The position numbers were made by a program, and so were the translations under genes. From Lanius collurio (lineage: Eukaryota > Chordata > Aves > Passeriformes > Laniidae), in assembly GCA_020086605.1 (NCBI GenBank), contig JACBWW010000038.1:5329932-5393931 (forward strand): a stretch of DNA of 64,000 bases, given 5' to 3'. How positions within the stretch are numbered: the first letter of the stretch is position 1; each line of letters begins with the position of its first letter. Below are positions 1 to 9,577 of this stretch, piece by piece. The notes beneath the pieces are model-generated. The model was not told the DNA's origin and ran no database searches. It was given only the letters and a program-made list of their open reading frames with translations.

Positions 1-457
1 ATAGAATGGAAATAAATCCCCATGGATCCATGTCTGTAGAGCAGGTGTTTATTGCAGCACTGGTGGTGAGGGGAAGCTTTCCTTTTAACTCACCCCTCCT
101 TGTCAAGTGCTGTGGTATATTTATACAGTAAATTTTGCTTTAATGTTGCTATGTCATTACAGCATCATCACATATGTGCCAGAACTAATTTACATAGCAG
201 GATCTCATGGTTATTAGATATTTGTTTGCACTGCGCATGCACTTCCCCAGTTCAGGGGTCTTGAGGGTCTTTGATGAAGACTTCTAAAGTCTTCTTTGCA
301 CTTGAACTTTTCAACTTTGTCTTCGGGGTTTGTGTAGTTACGATGCTCTTTGGTTCATCTCGTCTTAACCGGCCTAAATTCTTTGTTGTGTTGCTAATTG
401 GCTTTGGCTTTCCAATTTCTTATTAGTACTACACTTATCTATCTCTAAAACTGTACA
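1..457 (-). repeat. LTR-like segment, minus strand, cut by window start
   Basis: Read on the minus strand, this segment has the order of a retroviral LTR. A TATA-like motif (tataaata, plus positions about 116-128) is followed about 70 bp later by AATAAA (complement near plus 49-54) and a short R/U5-like tail. Just outside the proposed left end, at plus 470-500, the minus strand has a purine-rich run resembling a polypurine tract. The proposed start TGTACAG lies at plus 457. Base composition is much more AT-rich than the PLAC8 genes beside it. I cannot assign a family from memory, and the other boundary lies outside the window, so this is an inference from layout. Confidence 0.4.
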
Positions 458-559
458 CCCGGTAAGTTTTGTTTGGGGGTTTTTTCCCCTCTTTTTCTTT
501 ATTCTGCATATAAGGAACTAACTAACTATATACTAGACATTACATTGTATAAAAAGTTA

Positions 560-845
560 TTAATATTAGATGATATGAGCATCAAAAGTTATGATTCAGA
601 TTATATAAACATCAGGTTGTAGGTATAGAAGTTGTGATTCAGGCTACATAAGTAAAAGCTGTGATTCGGGCTATATAAGTATGGAAGGCTATGTTTCAGG
701 TTATATTGATATTCTTCAGGTTATAGTGATAAAAAGTCATTATTTAGGTGATGTTGATATTAAGGTTACATAGATATCTTAAAACCTAAGCTATATAAGC
801 ACTTTGTTACTTTGACCTAAGTTATATAGACATCAAAAAGATGGG
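560..845. repeat. Degenerate short-period tandem repeat
   Basis: A motif of roughly 28-30 bp recurs about eight times with many substitutions and small indels. Each unit has a core like gattcaggctatataag followed by a short variable spacer, for example near 590, 628, 660, 690, 715 and 800. The units are too diverged for a young minisatellite. It lies beside the LTR-like segment on what would be its internal side, so it may belong to an old provirus 3' region. No coding potential is seen. Confidence 0.5.
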
Positions 846-1293
846 AAAGACTTGAGATAACTGTGTGCTGACTAAAGAATAGGTGAAGTTGGTTACACAG
901 ATAAAGATCCATAATCAGGTTTGGGAGAAAGGTGTATAGTACATGTGTGGGTGTGCTTCTTCCTGCAGGGGAGGCAGTTGGTGCCGTCCCAGGTGCACAC
1001 CATGGGGGCCCAAGTTCACTTTGCCCAAATTGTCTGTTCCTGTATTAATTTCTCTTCCCAGTCTGAACCTCAGAAGTCAAATGGTAAGTAGCTGTCTGCA
1101 GCGTGCATAAAGGCTCCCTCCTTCCTTTCCTTGGTGCTTGGGGTTTGCCAGCCCAGGACTTCAGTGTTTGCACCTCAGGATGCTGCAGCCAGCCAAGAAA
1201 AAAGAGTACTTGACCTGGAATGTGATTATCATTGTCTTTGCCAGAACATGGCTTCTAGGAAGCCTCTGTCCCTAACTAGTGTCTCCCTAACAG

Positions 1294-1657
1294 GGGTCCA
1301 TTTGCTCTGACTTCTGTGTCACCCTGTGTTGCCCTGTGTGCTCCGTTTGCCAAATCAAGAGAGACATCAACCGCAGGAGGGAGCTTGGCATATTCTGGTA
1401 AGCTGGGGGTGCTGGTGCTGGTCCATAAGGCTGCTGTCACACATAGCCAAGTGGCTTCCCAGAGCCTCTCCTGCCAGCACGGGACAAAGTTTGCTGCAGT
1501 AGGGAAATGGCAGTGGACAGGTGATAAGAGTGACCCATCCTGAAAGAGAATGTTACTGGGAACCTTGTGCAGGGTGGAGGGGGAAGGACTGGAGGGACAC
1601 AGAGTGTGGTGAGGCACAGCCCTGCTCCCTGATGCTCCTCTCCCATTCTGTTTCAGA
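1294..1657 (+). CDS. PLAC8-family protein, 3' exons only (copy 1)
   Basis: The exon at 1294-1397 (104 bp) begins after the acceptor cctaacag and encodes the C-terminal half of a PLAC8 domain: GSICSDFCVTLCCPVC, then SVCQIKRDINRRR, then ELGIF. The donor gtaagc follows at 1398. A second exon begins after tttcag at 1657, where its first base completes a TGA stop split by the intron. PLAC8 proteins are small, cysteine-rich and lack catalytic residues; they have been linked to growth, immune and fat-cell phenotypes. Exons for the N-terminal half are not visible at 1-1293. Either they lie upstream of the window across a repeat-filled intron, or they are lost. The spacing and exon length match the complete copy at 5980-7053. 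Confidence 0.75.
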
Positions 1658-1782
1658 TGCTGCCATCCTTGCTGCATCCTTGGAGCTGCTGCAGGCACAG
1701 GTCACTGCTGCCCTGACTGATGGGAAATGCACCATGTGGGGCTTGCCTCAATGGCATTTTATTTCCCCTAATTAATTGCAGC

Positions 1783-1788
1783 AATAAA
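1783..1788 (+). promoter_or_regulatory. Poly(A) signal of PLAC8-family copy 1
   Basis: AATAAA lies 126 bp after the split stop codon and is followed by a T/G-rich stretch. This layout is repeated in copy 2 (AATAAA at 7185), which supports its use. Confidence 0.65.
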
Positions 1789-1799
1789 GTTTTGAGTTT

Positions 1800-2829
1800 G
1801 TCTTCCTACCGCTGTGTTTGTGACTCTTGCATCACCTGCATCTCCTGCTCTGTCCATCTCAGCAGCCCCTGGTGCAGTTGTTTCCCTATGCCTGCTGTAG
1901 AGAGAAATTTTCACTAGTATTTTGTTATTGGATCAGCTTTTAGAAAGGGTATTTAATACATTGAAGGAGTCGATGTTGCTCTTCCAAGTTGCAAAATTTG
2001 GGAAAATGACTACTGCTCCAGGGCAGAGCTGTGTCTTCATGCAGTCAAGTAACTTCTGCAGGCCACCCAGCAATGCCCCTGCTGTGGTGGCCCAGGTGGC
2101 TGTCCAGGGCTGTTGGTCAGTGCCACCTTTCTGAGTATAAAGGCATGGGGATTTGGGGCTGCCTGGCACCAGCTCACTTCGATGTTGCAGAGACGTGGAC
2201 CCTGAGCATAAATTCCTACCCACCTGCAATAAAAAAGCTGTCTGGGTTGTGGGTTATCAGTGACCTCTCCATGGACAAACAGTGCCATCTTCCTGCATGG
2301 CCTTACAGATCCCATCTCTGAGCCCTGCATTCCCATCCAGAAGATGGCAGTTGCACCCACCCTCTCTCCATCATTCTCAAGAGAAATGCTAAAGGACTTT
2401 TGATCCCTACAAATATCTCCCAGCTTTATTCTTTAGGGAGAATATGATTATCTTTTTGTCCCCACTCTTCCTTCACCTTCACCACAAAACTTTGGAAGGG
2501 CAGGTAGTGGCTCTGCCCATGCCACAGGGTGGGTGGGTGTAATGGCACTCCCACCTGCTTAGACCGCAGATGGCCCAGACTGTCTTGTGGATGATTCCTG
2601 GCAATACAGAAAAAAACATTTTTATCCTAAGAGAGGCCACCCCTGTGTCACCCAGTGCAGCTACAGGCAATTCTTGTGGATGCTCAGGTTTGATGAAAGA
2701 AAGGTGCTGCACCTCCAGCAGCACATGGCTTAGGGCAGCACAGGAACCTGGAAACAGACTGCCCTTCTCTGGAAACCTCTCCTACTGGGACTCTGGGCAT
2801 GGAGAGCGCCTGGGTGGGTGTCTGGGGAT
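1800..2829. other. Intergenic, no gene recognised
   Basis: Moderately GC-rich sequence between PLAC8-family copy 1 and an LTR. Short open frames occur on both strands, but none resembles a known protein or has coherent splice sites. Confidence 0.5.
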
Positions 2830-3430
2830 GACTCTATGATGTGTATCTGCTATTGCTGCTATGCCCAGAAATCAATTTGTGCCTTTCTATGACTTTAAAA
2901 TGTGTTTGAGAGAGAGAAAAAATTGTGTGTGTTTTCAAAACAGTTTTGTGTTTCAAGGACACAGGGAGATAAAGAGAGATACACACTCTCAGCATTTTTT
3001 TTCTTTCTTCGGCTGCTGCTGCTGTGGGGAGAGGAAATTGGAGGAAGCCCCCTGCTTGCTTGTTCAGCCAGATTTTTTCCATCTTTTTTCTCCAGAGAGA
3101 GACAGAGGGTTGAACTTTGTTCCCCTGGGATTTCAGATTTTTCCCTTTCTCTGATGGACTGTTTTAATATCAGAACACATTGGGACTATTCTCCACTGAG
3201 GCCCTGGCCCCTGGGGGAGGGAGCATCCCATCCCAGCTCCGAGGAGGAGGAAGACCTAAGGGAAGACTCTAACATTTTCCCAGGTTTTTCTCCACAGTGA
3301 GAGGTTTTATTATTTAGAATTATTATCCTTTTCCTGTGTGCTTGTTAAATAAATAGATTTTATCTCTTACACTTTCCTTCAAGGAAATTTTTTTCCTGAA
3401 CCTGGTGGAGGAGGGGTGGTTTGTAATCTG
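2830..3430 (+). mobile_element. ERVL-type solo LTR (approximate ends)
   Basis: The stretch resembles the U3-R-U5 layout of avian ERVL LTRs. It has a purine-rich block, a line of short direct motifs, then AATAAA at 3348-3353. That is followed by a T-rich tail and a segment near 3380-3420 (ttttttcctgaacctgg, then ggaggaggggtgg) typical of the U5 end of these elements. No internal region follows, so a solo LTR is likely. The boundaries are estimates; I could not find a target-site duplication by eye. Confidence 0.5.
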
Positions 3431-3594
3431 CCTTGTCTCAGAGGATAGATTTCTAAACTTGGCCAAACCAGCCCAGTGGGGAAAGGCGAGGGCAGGCAAC
3501 AGGAAAGCAGTAGGGAAGCTGTCATTGTGCAAAGCTGCACCTAAGGAGCATTTGCTCTGTTAGTCAGAGGGAGCAGAGGTCATTTGCCAGAGTG

Positions 3595-3603
3595 TATATA
3601 AGG
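3595..3603 (+). promoter_or_regulatory. TATA-box candidate upstream of PLAC8-family copy 2
   Basis: tatataagg lies 2.4 kb upstream of the copy 2 start codon. About 65 bp downstream is a possible donor, ggaaaggag/gtatgg, which would end a short leader exon. Copy 2 needs an upstream non-coding exon because an acceptor (ttccttccag) ends at 5940, 40 bp before its ATG. The link between the two is an inference. Confidence 0.25.
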
Positions 3604-5940
3604 CATAAGAACCAGGAAAAGGACACGTATCTGCTGGGACACAGGCGGCTTGGAAAGGAGGTATGGCATGGCTTTGCTTTGGTTGTGACTGAAGCAGTGA
3701 GGCTGGGGAAGGGCTGGAAACAAAGGTGAGGTTTTCTACCTGGAAAACTGCATCAGGGTTAACCCTGCATGGTGGGTGCTGCTGATGGCACCTTGACAGA
3801 TGCGGGGAACAGAGATAGAGGAGAGAAGCTTTTGCTCTGTATTGCTCATTTGTGCACATATACATTTGCCTGTAGATGCTGCTTTATGAATGGGGTTGTG
3901 AAATGTGGCTGCACGTACTTTGGGATCCTTTAGTCCCCATCAGTCATTCCAGCATGCCTGGTGATGCCATGAGGCTGTGAATTGTAGAGTTGTGATGCAT
4001 TTGGTGTGCTGGGCCTGGCCTCTGTTGGGATGTGAGTGTGTGGCAGAGGCTCTCCAGGCTGCTGCCAGCTCTGCACTGCAGCCTCCACCCATGCAGGGAG
4101 GTTCTCGTACCTGGGGAGGAAAAGGGAAAGCCTGACTGGAAGGATCCTGCCCTTAAAACTTCTCTTGCTGCTGTTGCTCCTGTGCACACTTCTCCCTGTT
4201 GTCCCTGTGGTCCTGCCTGCTGCTGGACATCTCTGTCCCTGCATGGGAGTCCCATGCTGGGCTTACCACTGCACAGCCTGTCCATGGTCTGTGGACCTCC
4301 TCTGCCCCTCCAGGCTCTTACTTCTTAAATCATTGTGTGCCAAGGCTTCCTGAAGAGGCTCTTGTTTTGGCATGCCAGGAGGTGTTACATTGGCTCCAGA
4401 GGTGGTGGGAATTACCTGGGATCTCATGGATGAACAAACAGGGCCAGCTGGTCAGGGCAGGGCCAGGAGGCATCTGGAGAGGGATAGTGGGTGCAGTGTC
4501 CCCTGCTGCACTCACAGGTGTCTCAGACAGGGATATCCCAGCCATGCTTTCACTGCCTGCAGAAAGCTGCAAAAAGTCAGGAGCAAACCATGTGGAGATT
4601 TTTACCAGCTTTCTTTCCTCTTACACCATAATTCAACAATCTTTTTGCTCTTCCTGGGACCGCTGGGAACCTGGGTTGGCCCTACAGCAACAGGCTGTCC
4701 CAGACACAGTCTGTAAATACTGGGGAGCCACAGGAGCTGCCAGCAGGGCACCCCTTTACCACCTGTTGGTATTAGTCAGTACAAATGCAATGCCACAGCC
4801 GGTGCCTCTCCGATGTGGGTAATGAGCTCAATGGCATCGTCTGAGTGCTGGGCACAGTAATTGTTCCACCGCATTTCTTGTGTTGTTTAATACTTTGTGT
4901 AAATGTGCAATTCTGATGTGAAAACAGTCCTCTTACAGCACTTAACAAAGTGGTGCAGAGCTTGGGCACAGGGCAGGGAGTGTGTCTGCAATGAGGACTT
5001 CTGTGGGATAAGCCTCTTTTTTTTTTTTTTGGTTTTGTTTTGTTTTAATTAAAGCTCTAAAACAAAAGTGAGCGTGGCAGAGGCTAGTGCTGTGCCTTGT
5101 AGGGGTGGCAGGGAGGGAAGGGACCCCTGATGGAGGTGCAGGCGGAGTTGTTACATTGGTCAGGTGATTTTGGGGGTGCTGTTGTGGAGCAGAAGCTCTC
5201 CTGCCCTCAGAGGATGCTGCCCCTTGCTGAAGAAGGATGAGAGGGAGAGGAACTCCATAAGCCATGGTAACCCCAGGAGACTGAGGAAGAGGAGGATGAG
5301 GTGTTGGCACAGACAGCCAAGGGGAGGAGGGATAGGAACTGGTGATAGGGCTTAGGGTGATGGAAAGAGACAAGGAAAACCCACTGCCTTGAAGCACACT
5401 AAAAATGCAAGTGAAGAAGGAAGGGAGAGGGGGAAGCAAAAAGGCTGAGATCCTCACAGAACAAAGCAAAGATTAAGGTGACTCCTGAGAGTCACCTGAG
5501 GAACTGAGCAGTAGTAGCTTTGGGAGACTGTGATTATAAACAAAAAAAAATAAAACCAAAAAATCAGCCCAAGACACAGGCAATTTTATGCAGACAATCA
5601 TGAAAGTTGACCTGGAGATGAGAAGACAGGTTTGAGGTGTTGAAGCACTGCAGCTCTGAAGCAGAAGGACTTCTGTTTTCACAGAGGCATTTTACTTGCA
5701 TAGGCAAGGGATGATATGCTGCTGCCTTTGGTGGGAGACTGGTTTTGGGGAGGGCTTTCCTTCAAGGGGTAGTGGCAGCTTCTGGCAGAGCTGTGCCTGC
5801 CTACCCCGTTGTGGTGAGGGTGGCAGTACCCTGGCAGTGAGGACTCCCCAGGGAGCTCTCTCTTTGAATGCAGCAGCCCGAGCAAGACGCCCACTTCAGA
5901 AACACCTGCAGCATCTTCCTTTGATGGCTTTTCCTTCCAG
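3604..5940. other. No gene recognised; probable leader intron of PLAC8-family copy 2
   Basis: Contains T-rich tracts near 5020-5050 and purine-rich sequence near 5230-5450. The open frames, including a 207-codon frame at 4199-4822, show no recognisable domain or codon structure and are treated as chance. Confidence 0.4.
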
Positions 5941-5979
5941 ACCCCAAGCTGCCTGGAGGGACCTGACCCTGTGCTGGCA

Positions 5980-6085
5980 ATGGCCTCTCAAACTGTGATC
6001 ACAGTCCAACCCCAGTTTTTGGCTGCCCAACAGCCGGGGGAGTGGCAGACAGGGCTGCTGGACTGCTGCTCCGACTGCAGCGTGT
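5980..6085 (+). CDS. PLAC8-family copy 2, first coding exon
   Basis: ATG at 5980, ends in phase 1 at 6085 before gtgagt. Encodes residues 1-35 and the first base of Cys36. The exon itself probably starts at 5941 after the acceptor ttccttccag. Confidence 0.85.
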
Positions 6086-7053
6086 GTGAGTACACATGTA
6101 CCCCTCATTCCTGCTGTTGCTCATGATGTGTTCCTGGTGTTTGGTGTTTTACCCTGCTGCTTCTGCAGCATTACCCCTGCTACAAACTCCACTCCTGTGG
6201 GTACTGGTGGCAGAGCAGCTCTTGCCTAATGTCAAGAACCACAGCTCCTGGCTGGCTTTCCTCCCTTTCCTCTATCTTTGCACCCCTCAGCCAAGCACAC
6301 ATCTCACTGTCCCACAGGTCTTTGTGGGACATTCTGCACCCTCTGCCTGAACTGCCAAGTGGCCGGGGACATGGACGAGTGCTGCCTGTGTGGCTCCAGC
6401 GTGGCTATGAGGACTCTGTACCGCACCAAATACAATATCCCGGTCAGTTACCAGCTCAGGGCCCATCTCAACAACAGCAACAGCCATGGGATGGGTGCTG
6501 GGGTGGGGGCTCAGGAAAGGAGAAAGGGGTGCCCAAGGGGAAGGGCAGAGGCGAGGAGTTGCATGGGCATTCCAGCAGGCCGGGAGTCAGGGACACGTCG
6601 GCCTCACCACTGTGAGCTGTAGGTAATCCCACCACACGCAACTTAATCCCCATCCTTGCTGAATATAAGCAACAGTGTGCTGCAGGGCCTGGGTGAGCTG
6701 CCCAGGGGTGCAAACAGAAAGGCTGAAAGGCTTAAATGTTGGTGTGGGAAGGGGTTGTTCATGCAATGTCCCTTGCTCCATAGGGCTCCATCCTGGGAGA
6801 CTTTTGTGCTGTCTGCTGGTGCACCCCGTGTTCACTCTGCCAGCTGAAGAGGGACATCAACCGGAGGAGGGCGCTGGGCATATTCTGGTAAACTGGGGGT
6901 GCTGGCACTGCTTTATCTCCCTGCTGCACAGCACCCAGTGCCTTCCCGTGGTCTCCCTTTCCACTGACACCTTACTCCAGACATAAGGCTGCTGCGGTGA
7001 CGAGCAGAAATGGCTGAGGAAAGGGTGACCCTCCTCTACTGTCCCGTTGCAGA
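5980..7053 (+). CDS. PLAC8-family cysteine-rich protein, complete (copy 2)
   Basis: Three coding exons, 5980-6085, 6318-6442 and 6784-6887, plus one base at 7053, join in frame to 111 codons and a stop. The protein starts MASQTVITVQPQF, then has the PLAC8 pattern: WQTGLLDCCSDCSVCLCGTF (residues 22-41), the DMDECCLCG block (53-61), AMRTLYRTKY (65-74) and the C-terminal KRDINRRR (99-106). Human PLAC8 is 115 residues, so this is full length. There is no signal peptide; the cysteine-rich core has been proposed to bind metal or membrane. The stop codon TGA is split across the last intron, TG at 6886-6887 and A at 7053; without splicing, the exon reads one more residue (Trp) and then TAA. An acceptor at 5940 implies a leader exon upstream. 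PLAC8 and the cornifelin-like paralogue are hard to separate from sequence alone. Confidence 0.88.
6318..6442 (+). CDS. PLAC8-family copy 2, second coding exon
   Basis: Acceptor tcccacag, donor gtcagt, 125 bp. Encodes Cys36 to Pro77, the core of the domain with nine cysteines and the AMRTLYRTKY segment. Confidence 0.88.
6784..6887 (+). CDS. PLAC8-family copy 2, third coding exon
   Basis: Acceptor ctccatag, donor gtaaac, 104 bp, the same length as the homologous exon of copy 1. Encodes Gly78 to Phe111 and the first two bases of the stop. The cysteine spacing differs from copy 1: FCAVCWCTPC here against FCVTLCCPVC there, which is nearer to mammalian PLAC8. Confidence 0.86.
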
Positions 7054-7184
7054 TGCTGCCATCTTCAGTGCACCCTGTGGAACCACTGCAGGCAGGAGCT
7101 GCTGCTGCCCTGGATGTTGGGAAACACACCATGAGGAGTTTGCCTTTGCTGTGCCCGATCCCCTTATCCCTGGGTAATGCCAGC

Positions 7185-7190
7185 AATAAA
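7185..7190 (+). promoter_or_regulatory. Poly(A) signal of PLAC8-family copy 2
   Basis: AATAAA 132 bp after the split stop, within agcaataaaaac, followed by a T/G-rich segment near 7205-7240. Confidence 0.7.
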
Positions 7191-7219
7191 AACACTGCCT
7201 GTCTTTCTGCCCGTGTGTT

Positions 7220-8669
7220 GTTATTTATGTCTGTGTGTCCTTCTGCAGCATCAGAATCTGTGCTGTACTTTTCTAGGCTGTGTGGTCAGATCCATGATGA
7301 GGTTGTCAGTTATAGGAGGCTTTCTCTTGCATACCCACCCTGGAATGAGGTCAGACCACAATAATTAGTGAGGAGAAAATGAAACAAAAGCCAAACAAAA
7401 CCTGTTATGGGAACAAGTTCTCTGTGGACACCGCTAATGTGCTGAGCTGGTGACAGCATTGCCTGCTGTTCAGAGAGGCCCAAGAGAAGTGATCTCATCC
7501 GTATTGCTGCCTGGACTGCCCCCAGCACCAAGACACAAGTGGGGAGTGATGGTGATGCAGTGGGATTCCCAGTCTCATTCTGCTTTCCCCACACAAACAT
7601 TGTCAACAGACCATCACATGGGAGCTGCTTCTCTGTGGGTCAGACCCTTGCAGCTGTGGGTGTTGGGTGTAATATGCTATGGTGGAAGAGCTGGGACTTA
7701 GGGGTGCAACGGTTTGTCCATTGCCTGCCATGGTGACAAACAGGGACGAGGTAAGTCTGGGACTGGGGTTGCTCTGGCTCAGATTGGTTTAAGGTTTATT
7801 GCTTTGGACAGGAAAAAGGTGGGTTTTGCCGAGACTGGGCTGCAGGGGCCCCGGAGGCTGTCATGTCTGTGCTTCTGTGCTGGCACCTTCAGGATAGGAG
7901 GGAGATTTATTCAAAAATACCTTTTCCACTCCCCTGTTTGCACCATCACAAGTCCCGTTGCAGTTGTTCCCGGTGTGCAGGGGTGAGGCTGTGCCACTGC
8001 TGACTGCACATACAGGTGTGTTCACACACATAAACCTGTGCACAGAGAAGCAGGAGAAAGTGACTGTGCTGTGGTGTCAGCCGGAGCTGGGAGCTGACAG
8101 TGTCCCTTCTGTGGGGACAGAGTCACAGGTGACCATGGGCATGCTGGATCACCTCTGTTCCCTCCTGGCTGCTTGCACTAAATCCCTGCCACTTGCATCC
8201 GGCCAAGCATGGAGCAGGGGTGGGCTCAGACCCAGCCCACAACACAGGCAGCTGCCTGGTTTGAGGTGGCCAGTCCAGCAGCAACCCTGCTGCTGCAGGA
8301 GCTCATGAATGAACTGAGAGCACCCAGGATCAAGGGCTTCGAAGCCACACAGCCAGGCATGCTGAGCTCCCCTCTTTCAAGGGACGGCTGCAGGCTCCCT
8401 GCCACCATCTCTCCTCCCACAGTGATGGTGGTTTTGGACTTCCCTGTCAGTCATTCCTGCTAATATCCTTCCACCTCTAGGCCGATCCTTGATTATGGAG
8501 TCTCCTCTTCCGATCTTTCTCCTCCGGTGCATGGAGGGGTTCGTCCATTGGGACCAGGGACCAAAGCCATGAACCCCATAGGGACCTGTGTCCTCCACAG
8601 TAAGCCAGAAGCAGCCAGGAGGGTGCTGAGCAGACACAAGGACGTGGAGGTTTTGTTTCTATGAATTTC
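7220..8669. other. Intergenic, no gene recognised
   Basis: Mixed sequence between PLAC8-family copy 2 and a minus-strand ORF with its own poly(A) signal. No repeat family or protein match was recognised. Confidence 0.45.
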
Positions 8670-8675
8670 TTTATT
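8670..8675 (-). promoter_or_regulatory. Poly(A) signal for the 8700-9152 ORF
   Basis: Minus-strand AATAAA begins about 25 bases after the TAG stop (8700-8702) of the ORF. That would give an unusually short 3' UTR if the ORF is a real terminal exon. Confidence 0.4.
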
Positions 8676-8699
8676 AGAAGTTACTACAAATGGCCACTA

Positions 8700-9152
8700 C
8701 TAAAGCAAGTACGTCCTCATGTCCACTGAGTTGCAGGCATACCTATATGCATTATTTGAGGTGCTGTCAGCACAACCCTTGCCAAACTGCTGCCCGTAGC
8801 AGGCAGGCAGGAAAAGCCTGTAGTCGCAGGTGATCCACATCACGGAGCCGTACAAACCCAGAGCTGCACCCGCCCGTATCCCTGTCGCACGGCTCAGCCA
8901 GTCGCTCCCGTTATTCCACCCTTCTGGCGCACACAAGGAGGCGTGACAAGCTTGGTTGTTCCTCAGGGATCCCGTTTCTCCCGTAAGATCCCTGCAGGCT
9001 GTTCCAGCGCCGTGTGCCAGGTCTCGGCTCTTCCTCATCTGTCCTGCTCCAGGAGCACCGGGGCTCTCGGGCTGAGCGCTACTGGGATGGACCGCATGTC
9101 CCAGGGACATCAAGGGACATGAGCGTGCCCGCAGCACCCCCAGGTGAGGCAC
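8700..9152 (-). CDS. Unrecognised cysteine-rich ORF, possible terminal exon
   Basis: Open frame of 150 codons ending in TAG at 8700. I do not recognise the product. The last 80 residues look most protein-like: balanced composition, aromatic residues, and six cysteines in segments such as LYGSVMWITCDYRLF, PACYGQQFGKGC and YRYACNSVDMRTYLL, with one NGS glycosylation sequon upstream. A possible acceptor, acagcctgcag, falls inside the frame near 8998, so the real exon may be shorter and the upstream part non-coding. No signal peptide or membrane segment is evident in the open frame. The sequence is GC- and CpG-rich compared with its surroundings. It could also be a chance frame in GC-rich DNA. 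Confidence 0.3.
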   Translation of the reverse strand: MPHLGVLRARSCPLMSLGHAVHPSSAQPESPGAPGAGQMRKSRDLAHGAGTACRDLTGETGSLRNNQACHASLCAPEGWNNGSDWLSRATGIRAGAALGLYGSVMWITCDYRLFLPACYGQQFGKGCADSTSNNAYRYACNSVDMRTYLL

Positions 9153-9360
9153 CTCGGTACCAGCAATTCCTGGTCGGTGTCAGCCCTGGGGTGGCAGCTG
9201 TCCCCGTGCCGCGGCTGCTTAACGGACGAGGGATGGCCGGAGCAGGGATATTTTCCTGGTCCTGAGGCGTTTCTCCAGTAATGTTAAGCCTTCCCTTCCG
9301 ACTCGAGGGGTCCTGCATTGTGCTTCTCCACCTTCCCTCAGGCCGCTGCCAGCTTGCTGG

Positions 9361-9440
9361 GGCCAGGATCGTTGTGGTTTCCTTGTGATGCCTCCCTCGA
9401 GGCCAGGATCGTTGTGGTGATCGCTTTCCTTGCTGGTGCT
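9361..9440. repeat. Imperfect 40-bp direct repeat
   Basis: An 18-bp block, ggccaggatcgttgtggt, occurs at 9361 and again exactly 40 bp later at 9401, with diverged sequence between the two. Confidence 0.6.
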
Positions 9441-9519
9441 GACATAGGTCCTTCCTGCCCCAGCTCTGCCCTTGTGTCCTCACGGGGCTCTTGTTTGCAC
9501 AGGCAGTGCTGTGAAGGTG

Positions 9520-9577
9520 CAGCCAGGAGCCAGGAGCAGCCAGGAGCCAGGAGCAGCCAGGAGCCAGGAGCAGCCAG
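9520..9577. repeat. 17-bp minisatellite, 3.4 copies
   Basis: Three identical units of cagccaggagccaggag (9520-9536, 9537-9553, 9554-9570) and a partial fourth. Because the units are identical, the array is young or kept uniform. It makes open frames with repeated Gln/Pro/Gly/Ala/Arg text on both strands, which are artefacts. Confidence 0.9.

Noticed and set aside
4199..4822. Plus-strand open frame of 207 codons
   Set aside because: No recognisable domain, composition typical of GC-rich non-coding DNA, no splice sites or poly(A) signal that fit.
8505..8516. CTCTTCCGATCT, identical to the end of a common Illumina adapter
   Set aside because: Only 12 bases match and the sequence on both sides is not adapter. 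There is no break in composition, so chance is more likely than contamination.
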